From positions 163,945 to 227,944 of the forward strand of contig SKCR01006509.1 in assembly GCA_019454045.1 (NCBI GenBank): a stretch of DNA of 64,000 nt, read 5' to 3'. Position 1 is the stretch's first letter; each line of letters begins with the position of its first letter. Shown in pieces: positions 21,841 through 34,100 of the stretch. The notes under the pieces were generated by a model, which did no database searches, was not told the origin of the DNA, and saw nothing but the letters and a program-made list of their open reading frames with translations. Source of the DNA: Zanthoxylum bungeanum. Taxonomy: Eukaryota; Streptophyta; Magnoliopsida; Sapindales; Rutaceae. The translations under genes were made by a program, and so were the position numbers.

Positions 21841-22444
21841 GGAAATCAAAGCGGGCAAGGCACCGGCTCCAGGTATGTTTTTTATAGAAATAAACATATC
21901 TACTACTAGTTTTAAAAATTGGATTTTTGATTTTGGTTGTGGTACTCATATATGTACTGATGTGCATGATCTACAGATTAGCAGGAGACTGGCCTCGGGA
22001 GAGATTGACCTCCGCGTTGGAAATGAGACACGAGTCGCCGTTTTGGCCGTTGGCTCTTTTGTTTTGTAACTGCCCTCGGGGCATGTACTTAAACTTAAAG
22101 ACTGTTATTATGTACCTAGTTTGACTAGTAATATTATTTATGTATCTATGTTAGCCCAATGTGGGTATACTTTTGTCTTTAGAAACACTGGGTGTTTTAT
22201 GTATAAAAATGATATGGAGATTTGCATTGCTGATGTAAATAATGGTTTTTATATTTTGAATATAAATCAATTTCAAACATATTCTGTAACAAACAAAAGG
22301 CTTAAATTAAGTAACAAAGATGAAGCTTATATGTGGCATTATCGTCTAAGACATATTAACAAGACTCGCATATCCACACTTTTGAAGAGTGGGTACTTGG
22401 ACGGATTTGATCCAAATTCATATGACGTCTGCGAATCTTGTTAA
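21841..22444 (+). pseudogene. Protease and pre-integrase domain of copia-B
   Basis: The aspartic protease site is visible as NWIFDFGCGTHICTD, where the usual D-S-G is D-F-G, so it would be inactive even without stops. After a TAA near 22067, the frame 22121-22444 carries the pre-integrase domain: YMWHYRLRHINKTRISTLLKSGYL in blocks, then DVCESC, ending at a stop in place of the next Cys or Gln residue. It is continuous with the integrase that follows. Confidence 0.82.
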
Positions 22445-22453
22445 TTAGGCAAA

Positions 22454-23253
22454 ATGCCTAAAACACCTTTTAGCAGAAATGATGCACGTGCCACCGAACT
22501 GTTAGCCCTCGTTCATAGTGACGTATGTGAGCCCATGTCTAGCCAGGCTAGAGGTGGATATGAATACTTCGTAACCTTTACGGATGATGCATCGCGTTAT
22601 GGTTATGTGTATCTTATGAGACACAAGTCGGAAACCTTTGAGAAATTCAAAGAGTTTCGACACGAAGTAGAAAAACAGACCGGAAAAAGTATTAAGACAT
22701 TACGTCGGACCGTGGTGGCGAATACTTAAGCAATGAGTTTCTTGATTACTTGAAAGAATATGGTATTCTTTCACAGTGGACTCCTCCCGAACACCGCAAT
22801 TAAACGGTGTGTCCGAACGGAGAAACCAAACTTTGTTAGATATGGTAAGGTCTATGATGAGTCGCACAGAGCTACCTATTTCCTTCTGGGATATGCATTG
22901 AACAGTGCAATACTTATTTTGAATAAGGTTCCGTCAAAGTCTGTTCAACAGACTCCGTATGAGATATGGACAGGAAAGAAACCGGGTTTCTCATTCCTGA
23001 AGATTTGGGGTTGCTGGGCATACGTCAAATGTTTGGAAGGTACCAAATTGAACCTAAATCGGATAAATGCCTATTTGTAGGATATCCTAAGGAAACCAAA
23101 GGATATTACTTCTATCACCCACAAGAGAACAAAGTATTTGTTACTATACATGTGGTTTTCCTTGAGAAGGAATTTCTAAATGCATTGGTTAGTGGGAGGA
23201 AAATAGAACTCGATGAAAATCGGAGTGATACTGTCCTGGCACAGAATCCTTAA
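22454..23253 (+). pseudogene. Integrase of copia-B
   Basis: The first catalytic Asp lies in ELLALVHSDVCEPM, with YFVTFTDDASRYGYVYLM after it. A frameshift near 22705 breaks the second catalytic block, which is readable in the next frame as SDRGGEY. Then come WTPPEHRN, the decayed ERR region, QTPYEIWTGKKPGFSFLKIWG and PKETKGYYFYHPQENKVFV. Integrase joins cDNA to the genome. At least three frame changes are present. The linker to RT continues to about 23375 without a clear fold. Confidence 0.87.
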
Positions 23254-23375
23254 CGGAACATCAACAGTTCATCAGGGATGAAACTGTACCACAATCTTCG
23301 AATAAGTAAGAACCGCGTAGGTCGGAGAGAGTCAGAAAACAACCTGAGAGGTATGGGTTTCTGATCTCACCTCAT

Positions 23376-24390
23376 GTGGATATCAATCTTATTGAGGATA
23401 ACGAGCCGGCTACGTATGAGGAAGCGATACAAGATATCGATTCCACTTTATGGCAAGAGACCATGAAGTCCGAAATGGATTCCATGTACACCAACCAAGT
23501 TTGGACACTGGTTGATGCACCAGAAGGCGTAAAGCCTATTGGTTGCAAATGGGTCTTCAAGAAGAAGACTGACATGGATGGCAACGTACAAACGTACAAA
23601 GCTAGGCTTGTAGCGAAAAGGTATCGTCAACGACATGGTGTCGATTACGACGAAACTTTTTCACCCGTTGCCATGATTAAATCCATTCGGATTATGCTTG
23701 CTATTGCTGCATGTTTCGATTACGAGATATGGCAGATGGACGAAAAAATCGTTTTCCTTAACGAAAACCTTTTGGAGGATGTTTATATGCAACAGCCTGA
23801 CGGTTTTGTCGTACCAAGACTTGCAAACAAGGTTTGTAAGTTAAATCAATCCATTTATGGATTGAAGCAAGCATCACGTTCTTAGAACCAACGTTTTGAT
23901 GAGATCATAAAAGAATATGATTTCACTCAAAACTAGGATGATCCTTGTGTATATAAGAAGGTTAGTGGGAGCGCACTGACATCATTTCTCCTTTACGTTG
24001 ATGATGTATTGCTTATTGGCAATGACATTCCCATGTTAACATCGTGAAAGCTTGGCTTTCATTAAAATTCTCCATGAAGGATCTGTGAGAAGCAGCCTTT
24101 ATTCTAGGAATAAAGATCTACCGGGATAGATCTAGAAAGTTGCTTGGACTCTCCCAGAGCACGTACATTGACAAAGTGTTGAAGAGATTCAACATGGATC
24201 AGTCCAAGAGGGGACTATTGCCAGTGTCACATGGCGTCACTCTATCTAAGGACATGTGTCCTAAAACTCAAGATGAGAGAGACAACATGAGTCGGATCCC
24301 GTTCGCCTCGGTAGTCGGATCGATCATGTATGCCATGATATGTACACGACCTGATATCTCGTATGCTTTGAGCATGTGTAGTCGCTATTA
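23376..24390 (+). pseudogene. Reverse transcriptase of copia-B
   Basis: The frame 23376-23885 holds the first half: TYEEAIQDIDSTLWQETMKSE, CKWVFKKKTDMDGNVQTYKARLVA and VDYDETFSPVAMIKSIRIMLAI in blocks, then VYMQQPDGFV and YGLKQASRS. A TAG replaces the Trp after S. The catalytic YVDDVLLIGND lies at about 23993-24027. The second half (LLGLSQSTYIDKVLKRFNM, VGSIMYAMICTRPDISYAL) is in frame 24140-24391. The polymerase motifs survive, the frame does not. Confidence 0.9.
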
Positions 24391-24409
24391 GGCCGATCCA
24401 GGTGATGGT

Positions 24410-24975
24410 CACTGGATGGCGGTTAAGAATATCCTTAAGTATCTTAGACGAATTAAGAATGCTTTCTTAATCTATGGAGATGGAAAACTTGAGGTAACTG
24501 GGTATACCGATGCAAGTTTCCAAACCGATAAAAACGACTGTAAGTCGCAATCCAGGTACATATTTTTTTGAATAAACGGAGCAGTAAGCTGGAAATCTTC
24601 CAAGCAAGAGACTGTTGCTGAGTCAGCAACAAAAGCGGAGTACATTGCTGCAGCTGAAGCAGCAAAAAAGGCGGTTTGGATCCGTAAATTCCTAATTGGA
24701 TTAGGAGTAGTTCCGGTAGTAACTGAGTCCGTTCCATTGTATTGTGATAATAACGGGGCTATAGCGCAGGCTAAGGAACCACGGTCTCATCAACGATCCA
24801 AGCATGTTCTTCGACGTTTCCATTTGATTCATGAGATCATACATCGTGGTGATGTGAAGATCGAGAAGGTCGCATCAGAGGAAAACATTGCAGATCCGCT
24901 GACGAAAGCTATTCCTCAGCAAAAGTTTGAGCGACATGTACATAGTTCAAGTATTAGATGCTTGGTGACTGGCTA
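24410..24975 (+). pseudogene. RNase H of copia-B
   Basis: Reads VTGYTDASFQTD, INGAVSWKSSKQETVAESATKAEYIAAAEAAKKAVWIRKFL in blocks, VPLYCDNNGAIAQAKEPRSH and ENIADPLTKAIPQQKFERHV. The catalytic D (TDAS), E (ATKAEY) and D (YCDN) are present. A stop interrupts near 24570. It removes the RNA strand during reverse transcription in intact elements. Confidence 0.88.
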
Positions 24976-24978
24976 TAG

Positions 24979-24992
24979 GCCAAGTGGGAGAT
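24979..24992 (+). promoter_or_regulatory. Polypurine tract of copia-B
   Basis: GCCAAGTGGGAGAT directly before the 3' LTR. The same tract on the opposite strand (49243-49255) flanks the copia-A 3' LTR. Confidence 0.85.
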
Positions 24993-26584
24993 TGTTAGAC
25001 AATTATGACCCATAGCGTCACTATTTGTAAAAGACATTGTGTTTTTGTACAAATTAACTATGTGACAATGGAAATTGCATTTTATCATTTTGTAATTAGA
25101 TTACTTTAATATATATAAATGATAAAAGTCCTTATGATTAGTTCCAGATTATAAGATATGAGACAGTATCAATCCATAACGGTTTAATCATTAAATATCC
25201 CTAGTCATAGTATTATCGAGACTGGACATCGATAATTCAAAATAGACTAGTATTGCACTTGTGCGTGTTATGGAAGCGTAATGACATAATTCTCATATAT
25301 TTAAGTATTGGATACTTATGCAAGTGTGATAGGAGGTTGTGTTTACTGATGGTACGGAAATAGCTTCGATCTGGATAGACCCCTCGAATCCCATTGGTAG
25401 TATGACAATGTGTCTATGGGAATCCGAATCATGGTAGGTGTATTTGGTCTTAACCTAAGACTTACATCGCTAGTACTGCGACAATCAATACGCTTTGGTT
25501 TTGGTCGTCCGAGACTTTAACAGGTTCTGTGTACGCCTCTTCTGGGTTTATTGAGAATTGTAGTGTATTGGATGTGATGTCAAGACGGAAGTATCACTTC
25601 AGTCATATGGAGATGATGATCACACATGGATACATAACTAGTGCTCTAATTTGTTGCAACCATCGGGATAATATGACAAGGTCATGATTACCCGATTAAA
25701 GAGACTAGTTGCTTGTGATCCGATATATGCTTCGTACGGGGCAGACACTATTCCAGCCCCAGGCCTAGCATGTGACATCCGATACTGGATCATAATACGC
25801 AATACTACGTATACTACGCCTGACATAGATTATATATTCCTTTAAGAATATTTCTGGAGAATTGGGTAGACACGGTGCTTTGCTAGAAGTCAACCATGTC
25901 TCGTAAATCGGTAAAAACGTGGTACGAGGTACGCACGTGTTCGGATAGTCCGACGACCGGATTTACTGCCAACATATCCAGGGATCTCATGGGTCGCTTC
26001 CTGAAGATTCACCGATGACGTATGATTCGAACATAATTAATCTATGATTAATTGCGGAGAGATTTTATTTGGGATAAAATACTATTTGAAGAGAGAGAAC
26101 GATTAATTTGGAATTAATCGATAAAATAATATATTCGATATATTAAATGATTTAGATTTCATAACGGTATTAAAATTGGATTTTAATTCGGGCGAACGAA
26201 TTAATTTAGAATTAATTCGCAAGCGACGTGAATAGTAATTTTGCTAGGCACAATTATTTAATTAAATTTGATTTAATTACGTCGCAACGGAAAAATCGTT
26301 AATTCAGAATTAACAACCCGAGCCCGGGATGTGTTTCGGGCCCACTCAGATTTTGAATCAAGTGGGGCCCCATGTCACATCCCTAGTCACATCACTTGTC
26401 ACTTTATTCACTTTTTGGTGATGGAAGTAAGTGAAGACTTTTGAGATTACTTGTTTCTTACACAAGTTGAAAGGTGAATGACTTATTACCAAATATTTGG
26501 TATATCATCATTTTGATTTTTGAAATCAAAAATAAGTCAACATAACTTAATCTTTCTCTCTCTCTCTCTCTCTCATTCACGATT
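24993..26584 (+). repeat. 3' LTR of copia-B, truncated
   Basis: Near-identical to 16921-18505. It stops in 'attcacgatt' after an expanded CT microsatellite (about 26552-26575) and is followed by gypsy C sequence. One apparent insertion ('catccctagtcacat') lies near 26375. Confidence 0.9.
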
Positions 26585-26587
26585 TTG

Positions 26588-26900
26588 GAACAACGATTGA
26601 TCCCCCAAACCTATATAGTAGAGTCGCATCCTTTATCAATTTAGTGAACTTTCCATCCGTTCAAAGCCTCTTTTGATATAATATCCATCACACTCCCAGG
26701 ATCTACCAATATCTTTTCTACGTTCGACCTGCCTATATTGGCGATAATTATAAGCGCATCATCATGAGGGTAACTCACTCTCTAACTGTCCTCATCGGTG
26801 AACATTATTGAAACTGGTTAGGATTTCTGTATCCCCGGGGCTCTTTCTGTGTTCAGCACCCCAGGCCATTGATTTGACAATAATTCTTTCTAGCCTGATT
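26588..26900 (-). pseudogene. Protease region of gypsy C
   Basis: The minus strand reads PHDDALIIIANIGRSNVEKILVDPGSVMDIISKEAL in blocks. This is the retropepsin region in which VD-x-G-S is the active site, here V-D-P-G-S. The downstream part to RT was lost with the end of the copia-B LTR. Stops are present on both sides. Confidence 0.65.
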
Positions 26901-28105
26901 TAAGTCTCCCGCCAACGTTCTTCCTCCTATAATAGTAAACACAGGTCATTAATCTCGACGCTGTCTTACTCTTATGGATTCATGATCTATATACTCCTTA
27001 AGATAGTCATTTCTGACCAGGTTCTCAACATGTTCCTGCAGGTCTCTGCACCCCTCAGTTTCATGGCCCATTTATGTTGTGGTGGGAGTAATAAGCCATA
27101 TTGTCATTCTATCAATTGGGAACCTTATAGGGTTGAGCTCCATCAATATATTTTTATCCTAAATATCTCGGGCCACTAGAGACAAAGGCCTTTTGATAGC
27201 AATATACATTGTGCCCTCATTACTTGGGCAACTTTGACTGGGTGCCTTTTTTCCAGCATCGGGTTCCTATGAGAAATAGGCATGAACTTATGCTGTCTCG
27301 CACCCGACCCTCTCCAGTCACCGCAATCCTAATGGTTATCTCTGCTTACTTCCTTCTTTTCCCGAGCACTACCTCATCATGCTATGTTTTACTCCTATTC
27401 CAAAAACACAAATCTCCTAGCATATTCCAAGGCTGTAACATAACCAGAAACCTCTTAAATCCTAAGGTGTGACCACAATCTTCCAACCCTTAGCGCGCTA
27501 TTCAGACTCTCCAAAGCTTATAGGGACTCATAAGCCCCAACCTCCAATACCGAGTTATAGATGTATCAATCCAGAAAACTCTTGAGCGGCTCGTCATCCC
27601 ACTTCTTCACTGTTCTCAGCGACTCGGTCATTTTCCTGGTGCATAAACTTATTTAAAGTGACGTACAAAGGACTTTCACAGCTGTGAAAAATAGCTGATA
27701 CTTCAGGGCCTTAAGTTTCTTAACCACAGGCTGGCTGGTCCTCCCAATGTCAGTGGGAATATCTTACAAATTATTTGCCCGGTCATGCCCTGAATCTCCA
27801 TAAGCAGCACAAACTTCACCACGTGTGACTTAGGCTCAGTATTACCCTTGCACACATATATTTTGGGCATGGTAAACCTATTTGGAAACTCTGCATCCAG
27901 GATCTCTTTTGTGAAAGGAGATTCTGTCTCCAAATTCTGATCTTCGCGGGCATTGCCTCATGTTCCCATCTCCAATCTCTTGATTGAACTAATTCCTCCA
28001 GTGACTTTTGGGATTTTCTTTGCTCCTACTGGAGACCTCCTCATCGTCCTCTCACTGACCATGATGTTGTTAGGGTGATTGTGGAATCTATATGGTCGGA
28101 TCGAT
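26900..28105 (-). pseudogene. gag of gypsy C, C-terminal two thirds
   Basis: The minus-strand frame 27703-27933 has SPFTKEILDAEFPNRFTMPK, then GNTEPKSHVVKFVLLMEIQG and FPLTLGGPASLWLRNLRP. This is the retrotransposon gag domain of Tat-type elements. Downstream (27690-26900) the frame is shredded, but blocks such as VLGKGRK and GLEDCGHTLGFKRFL remain. The frame at 27958-28149 contains the part before the domain (HNHPNNIMVSERTMRRSP). The N-terminus lies beyond the solo LTR at 30448-30890. Confidence 0.78.
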
Positions 28106-28107
28106 GT

Positions 28108-30447
28108 CCTGCGTAGCGAAAATGGATCTAACACGTGGTAATTAAGCATAAATGTATTTTTAAATATTTTAATGGAATATTATATTCCATTACGAGTATA
28201 TAGGGAAAAATCGGGGACGATCAGAGTGTGGAAAAACCAAAACGGGAAAAAATAGAGAGAGCGCAAGTTGCCAAGGCCATGCATGCGCATGCGTCGTAAT
28301 ACGCCACATGCTTTGCAGCTGCAAATGCCGTGCTGCAACGCAACAAGTGCTACTTTCATTTTTTAAAATTCCTTAAACAGTTTTAAAAACACCCAAAAAT
28401 AATTTTAACATCAAAACCAACATCAACACATATTAAATAACAAACATACATGTATTCTAAATACATATATGCATTATTTTTGAATCAAAACACAAACCAA
28501 AATAGAAACCCACAATGAAGTGACGCATGAATAATTCTATGTCACTCAAAGGCGATCAAGTGATTCTAGAATGGTAGCCATAACTCCAAGCTATCATCTA
28601 AAGTTCAAAAATCTAATTTTATGTTTCATGTCCAACATGAACATTTTGACCCAATTATAAGCATATTGTGTTTATGCTTCCAAATCATCCATACACAATT
28701 CATTAGCCTAATTTCAACATCATGCTATGTTATTATGTATCCAATACATAATAACATCACTATATGCTTCACTAATGAAAACAACTCACTAATAAAAACA
28801 TAGTTTTAGAGAAGGTCAAACTTACATAGCAAGCTTGATTCCAAGATCTAATCTTCTTCTACTTGTTGAAATGTTGTAGAGAACTTTCAAAACTTCTCTA
28901 AACACTTCTTTTACTTAGGTTAATATCTCTAATTCTTGCTTGCTTTAGCTTTTTCAAGCTTAATTAAAAACTTGCTCAAGCTTTCCTTTTATAGTGAAGC
29001 TTATGTAATTTTTAATTAATAAAAGTTCTAATCAATTTTCAGGTGGGCTTAATACAATTTGTACAAATATGTATAATTAGGTGTGACAAATCACCTTTGT
29101 CTACCATTTTTATTTAATTCAATTAAATCTAAACAAAGTTTAACCAATTGATTAGTTCATTGTCTATCATTTTGATTTTATATAATTAAATCAACCCAAA
29201 TACACCTATTATTACATATTTTCTAATTACCAAAATATCCTCCAATGGTAGAAATATTTATGAAATTACATTAAAGCTCTTGTGTGATTTTGGATTAATC
29301 CAATTAATCCAATTCAGTCAAAGTAAATAATTAATGTTATCCGATAACACTTAATTATTTTAATTGATAATTATAATATCAATTATTATTTATTATAAAA
29401 TATTTCGGCTACCCAAGTGCTCAACAAATACACTTCATATTATGGACTCTCTAAGTTCAGGCACATTCGTCATATAAGCCTATATTATATGTACGCAATT
29501 CGGCCACCTCCGAATTCGCGAAGAACATGAATGACCTTTCTGAACTATACAAGTCGAGGTCATCACATATGTTGAATAATTCCTTCATCATAGGCTATCC
29601 AAGTTGTGCTTAAGAAACATAGATTACACCGTCAAGTTTCTGAGAAGCACATCTCATATTGTCGACATGTCCACGATTCTTTACAACTAATCAGAACACT
29701 ATTTCTGATTTATGTGATCCACCCTCAGTGATCGGCTTTGGCCAAAGTCTTAATAATCTTAACTTACCCACATGGACACATAAATCTCTTATGGTACACA
29801 TATGGGCAGATGGATCATATCTTGATACGCACTTGATTAACGAGTGCATCGGTCCACACTTAACAAACATCTGGCGGTCAGACCATAAAATGTGTCTGAT
29901 ATATATGGCATCGAAGTATGAAGGATCACACACAAAATCAATTTATCTTATAGTCAAAGGATCACATATGCTACTCGACTCGAGGAGATTCCTATTGACG
30001 GTGGTGTGTACTTCCAACTATTAAGAATCACATATGAGTCATTCAGTATTCGCTCCAACGAATACCCACATGTCTATACGAGCTTCCCTTGTTCACGGTA
30101 CATCGAGTTAAACCATTGGAACTTCAATTTCTATATACGACATGTGCTGGTCTTATAGGTTATAAGAATTCGACCATATTCCAAAACCAACGACTATGAG
30201 TATTTACTTTAAGAATAGTTTATAATAGTAATATTATCTCAATGTCGGATCACCCAGTGTCTAATATTATTACATGATTATTCTATGGTCGATGTCATTC
30301 GCAACATATTTATATATCAATATTATATGTATAATGACATTACCATTAACCGTGTTGAAATGAAAATATAGTTATTTTATTAGTAAATAATAAAATATAA
30401 TATCCAATATATTGTTCGGATTGGCGCTCCAAGCACCAACTCCTACA
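28108..30447 (-). repeat. Solo LTR of family D in the gag of gypsy C
   Basis: A 2.3-kb noncoding block splits the gag of gypsy C. Its right end gives a minus-strand start TGTAGGAGTTGG. The left end is less clear. GATGT (28103-28107) and AATGT (30448-30452) could be a five-base target duplication with one mismatch, so the left border is approximate. No polyprotein accompanies it. The reverse complement of the middle part is at 6391-7690. The frame 29659-30024 (121 codons) lies in the LTR and resembles nothing. Confidence 0.7.
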
Positions 30448-30890
30448 AATGTTTCCTCTTACGTGGAGCTCTTTGTTATCGCTCTTGATAATGCCAGGAA
30501 TCATACTCTCAATGACAAGGGCTAATTTTTAGTGATTCGGGCGTTTGCCAATCGTCATGCCTCTCCAGAGGCCCCTCTAATGGTGTGGCATTGTCCACAA
30601 CCACTAACCTTATGTGGTTTCCCCTTATGACATCTCTTTCATTTTCTCCACCGGCTACTCTCTTTCCATTGGCGATGTCTTCCTTCTTATGACCAGGCCC
30701 TGCGGGAACTTGTTCTCATGACCTTTTCTTTAATCTCTCAATCTTCTCCATCATTATCTTTATGACGTATCTAGTCTCTTCCCTCTCTTCTTTGGCTTTC
30801 TTCCTTTCCAACCGCAGACTCTCCTCCATTTTTTGCATCTAATCTACTGCCAATTCCTCCATGCCTCTATGACTCTCATCTACTACCATC
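30448..30890 (-). pseudogene. gag N-terminus of gypsy C
   Basis: The minus strand begins MVVDESHRGMEELAVD (start near 30888), one stop, then MQKMEESLRLERKKAKEEREE, a charged coiled-coil-like stretch. It continues with GGENERDVIRGNHIRLVVVDN and then reaches the solo LTR D. Position just after the primer-binding site and LTR fits a gag start. Confidence 0.65.
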
Positions 30891-30921
30891 GTCTTAGTGT
30901 GTAGGTTGTTTTTGATACTGA

Positions 30922-30939
30922 TCCCCACAGACGACGCCA
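30922..30939 (-). promoter_or_regulatory. Primer-binding site of gypsy C
   Basis: Minus strand TGGCGTCGTCTGTGGGGA, five bases from the LTR. The TGGCGYCGTCTGTGGG form is common in plant Tat/gypsy elements. Confidence 0.75.
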
Positions 30940-30944
30940 ACTAT

Positions 30945-32010
30945 TGATGGTTGTTTTTCATTCCAAGGGCAAAATAGGAAATTCACCCCTCAAATAAACC
31001 TCTCTCAACTATGAATTTATTTGGTTAGTAGGAACCACATAAACTTGACAAAACACAAACAATCACTTTGACATATGTTTACGTGGTTCGGCAGAGATTG
31101 TCTCCAACCTACATCCACGAAAGAAAGGGAAAAGATTTTATTAGCCTTGGGTAAAATACCGACCTAAACGCCTAACAAGGAATTTACATTTTGTACACAG
31201 CAAATAACCCTTCTGGTTTACAATGTGGTCGGGTACACAAATCATTTTCTCTCTCTATCAGTAGTTTGATTTACTAGCTTTTCTCTCAACTTATAAATAT
31301 TGTGAAATGTAAAAATTACTAGTGTTTTCTAATATGACTTCTACCCTTTTATATAGGTCCTCAAAACACTTTTGCAATCGACCATGACTTCAACTTATGT
31401 CACTGAATCATCATTACAACCCTTAGGCATTGCTTCCATCACCTTCTCAACCAATCAAATAATCTTGTTTCCTTGTTATTGCACCATCATATAGCGGCTA
31501 CTACTCTGCCACTACACCGCTCTATGGTGGCTGGTAGGGCCTATGCTCAATATGAATCGTTGTTTTATCTCTTTCATCATTAGACTTCTAGATGCACCCC
31601 TTTCCAAGTATGACATAAGTCACATTACTCCCAAACTGATCGATAATCATCCCATCTTAGTTTCTCAGGTCGGATAATCGAGACAAATGGTACTCTTTCA
31701 AATCCAGACTTCAAAGTTGTTGGGTCGAATTGTTTACCCCATATGGATGATACTTTATCGGGTCGGGCTAAAAAAAACTCTCGGAGCACCCAAAAGACCC
31801 TCTCTAATGTGATCGGGTCGGTTTCATCATCATTTGTCTCACCTCAAAATCTTTCCTCATGGAGAAAACCTCATCACAGACTATGGTCGGGTTATTTATT
31901 CATCTTTCCTCTTATATGTGGGCTCTCTAGCCTTTCTATCCATTTGGTTGGTAGTACTACATTACCCTTCAACTTTCCTCGGGATAAGGATTTGCCAAAA
32001 ACTACCATCA
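30945..32010 (-). repeat. 5' LTR of gypsy C
   Basis: 1066 bp with inverted ends TGATGGT...ACTACCATCA; minus-strand sense TGATGGTAGT...CCATCA. It abuts the primer-binding site on the left and Athila F LTR sequence on the right (ACATT at 32011-32015 would be the target copy). It contains 'acgtggttcggcagag', frequent in plant LTRs. The short frames at 31743-32027 are not genes. The matching 3' LTR must lie left of the window. Confidence 0.8.
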
Positions 32011-33129
32011 ACATTAGACTGAACTGAACTTAACTAAAACTAAACAATTAATGAAAGATGTTTGATTAAACTAAAAGACTAAAAATCTAAGTAAACAGTA
32101 AATAAATAACCTTGGAAAAATATTATACAAGAGAATAACTAAGGGTTGTAACTTCACCTAAGCACACAAACAATGAATTATTGTATTTTTCATTCAATTG
32201 AGTTGTTATGGATTATTAACCTAGAATGGTAATTTATCTACAAGCATCTTCCGATGGTAAGGTAGAAACACTTAACTTAATTCAATTACCTATATTCATA
32301 TGATAATTAAATTAAGTCAAACTCATTGAGAACATATTCTAATATTAGCTACGCATACCCTACATGTATATTCATATCCTGCATGGAAATTTATTCTTTA
32401 AGAATTATGATCACGCGATATTATTTTCAAGGCTAATAAAAAGAATAAAAAGATGCAAATTTAATTAAAAGATGTGCTTATGATCTATTACAACCATAGA
32501 CTAATGATTTAGTTACACATGGTCATCATTAAATGCAAATTAATCATCAGTACAAAGCAAGAACTCATAAAAATAAACTGAAATAGAAAAAGGTAGAGAG
32601 AACTCGTGATGAGATCCTCTACTTCAATCTTTAGTATTGGTTGAGAGACTGGTTCTTGACTTGCTCTAGGTGTTGTTCTCTACCTTATGGTCTCCAAAAG
32701 TTTGTTCTTTAGGTTTAGAACTGGACTTGTTCTTATATAGGATTTGTGAGAGCTTTTCTTATTAAGAAATAGAAGTTCTTCATGCACCAAGAATAAGAAC
32801 CGCATCACGACACAAGCTATTTCACTAGGACTTCGCGACGTGCATATACTTGCGTTACGACGCATAAAAAATACATTATGTCTCAAAAATACATTGGGTC
32901 GCGTCGAGACGCATATGGCTGTGTTGCGAGCCATACACTAAGATTTGGAATGTGACCAGATTTCACTCCAATTTTTTCAGTTCGTCACTCGATAAGTTCG
33001 CTTTAGTCATAATTTCATCTTGACCTACAAAACAGAGCGAAAACACAATAAGAAGTTCATAAGGCTCGAAACAACCCACAAAATGCAAGATAGAGGGACG
33101 GTAAATATAGATATATTAATCGCTTATTG
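32011..33129 (-). repeat. 3' LTR of Athila F, truncated by gypsy C
   Basis: Pairs with 58665-59097 over 32665-33129: 'tggtctccaaaa', 'ctttaggtttagaac', 'cttgttcttatata', 'aagttcttcaygcacca'. It shows distant similarity to the Athila B LTR ('cttccgatggt', 'tgtatattcatatcctgca'). TATATAAG on the minus strand at 32732-32739 is a likely TATA box, conserved at 58738-58745. The end that faces the genome (GATTACGCC type) was lost or displaced by gypsy C. Confidence 0.72.
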
Positions 33130-34100
33130 TGCCCACAAACTTAACATTTTGATATAAAATAAACAAACTCAAATAAATTAACCTAAGCCACTTTCATAAG
33201 GATCACGATTGTATTTAGCATATGTAATAAGCCTTTAAACCCATAGGCAATCCTAGTGGACGAGTTGTAGTCTCGTGAGAGCTTACAATGATGACACCTA
33301 CAAACGTCTTTCAACATACACTTGTAGTCACACAAATGTAAATAGAAAGTTAACCAAAAAAAATAGTCCTGGAAGTTATACATAACATATTCTTCAGAGA
33401 ATGCCCAATGACGAAATTAAAGAAACCTTTAAAGTGCTCAACGTAACTCAAATCCAATTTCCTAAATAAGTTATCTAAAGGTCTGGTCACAACTCGACTC
33501 GTAATTGAGTTAACTCAATGATTTCGTCTTAAAAACTTGAAATCCGATTGGTCAAATTAACTTAGATATCTCATCTACCTTTTAAGGTACCATTTCCCCT
33601 CATAGTGGTCATAACACTCGCCCATGGGTAGCTTCACGCTTAAAGGTTATAGGTGGTTTATCTTTTTTTTCCAATTTTTTTTCTTTTCTAGCCATACTAT
33701 ACATCATAATAATTGCAGATAGAGATAGATATTTAAGAAAATAGTCATTCATCTTCAAATAATTTTCTCAACTAGTCACGTTATCGACTACCTAGATTCT
33801 TACTGTTACATACATACTTTCAAGTGCAAACAAGTTTAACCTAGATTACCTACCCAAGGCATCAGATAAAAGTAATTTGAGCATTTATTGTTTTCTAAGA
33901 TTTCACAGTAAAGCAAACAACTTCATCATCAGACTTATGTTCTATTTCCTATGAGTTTTTTTGATTTTTTTTATTTAAACATGCAATTGGACATGTAATA
34001 AACAAAAATTAAACTAAAAAAAATTTAGAAAAGAATAAAAAATAAAAAATTACGTGGGTTGCCTCCCCGTTAGCGTTAAGTTTAACATCTTCACCAAGAC
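33130..34100 (-). other. 3' noncoding region of Athila F
   Basis: No gene. It aligns in blocks with 42300-43080 of element H: 'ctcgcccatgggtagcttca' at about 33618 and 42647, and 'tcaactagtcac' at about 33767 and 42818. The conserved GGGAGGCAACCCA motif is at 34055-34067. A T-rich tract lies at 33662-33690. Position downstream of gag and protease, before the 3' LTR, fits the long Athila 3' region. Confidence 0.6.

Larger units (their letters stand above)
16921..26584 (+). mobile_element. Ty1/copia element 'copia-B' with truncated 3' LTR
   Basis: A plus-strand element inserted in gypsy C between its protease and RT. Order: 5' LTR 16921-18823, primer-binding site 18825-18839, 2.1-kb leader, gag, protease, integrase, RT, RNase H, polypurine tract, 3' LTR 24993-26584. 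Integrase precedes RT, the copia order. The last roughly 310 bp of the 3' LTR are missing, and gypsy C protease sequence follows directly, so a deletion crossed the right junction. For that reason no target duplication can be checked (left flank is TGAGC). The frame is broken about ten times. Confidence 0.9.

Noticed and set aside
29659..30024. 121-codon plus-strand frame
   Set aside because: Inside the solo LTR D; no recognisable domain and no conservation in the related copy at 6391-7690 that I can see.
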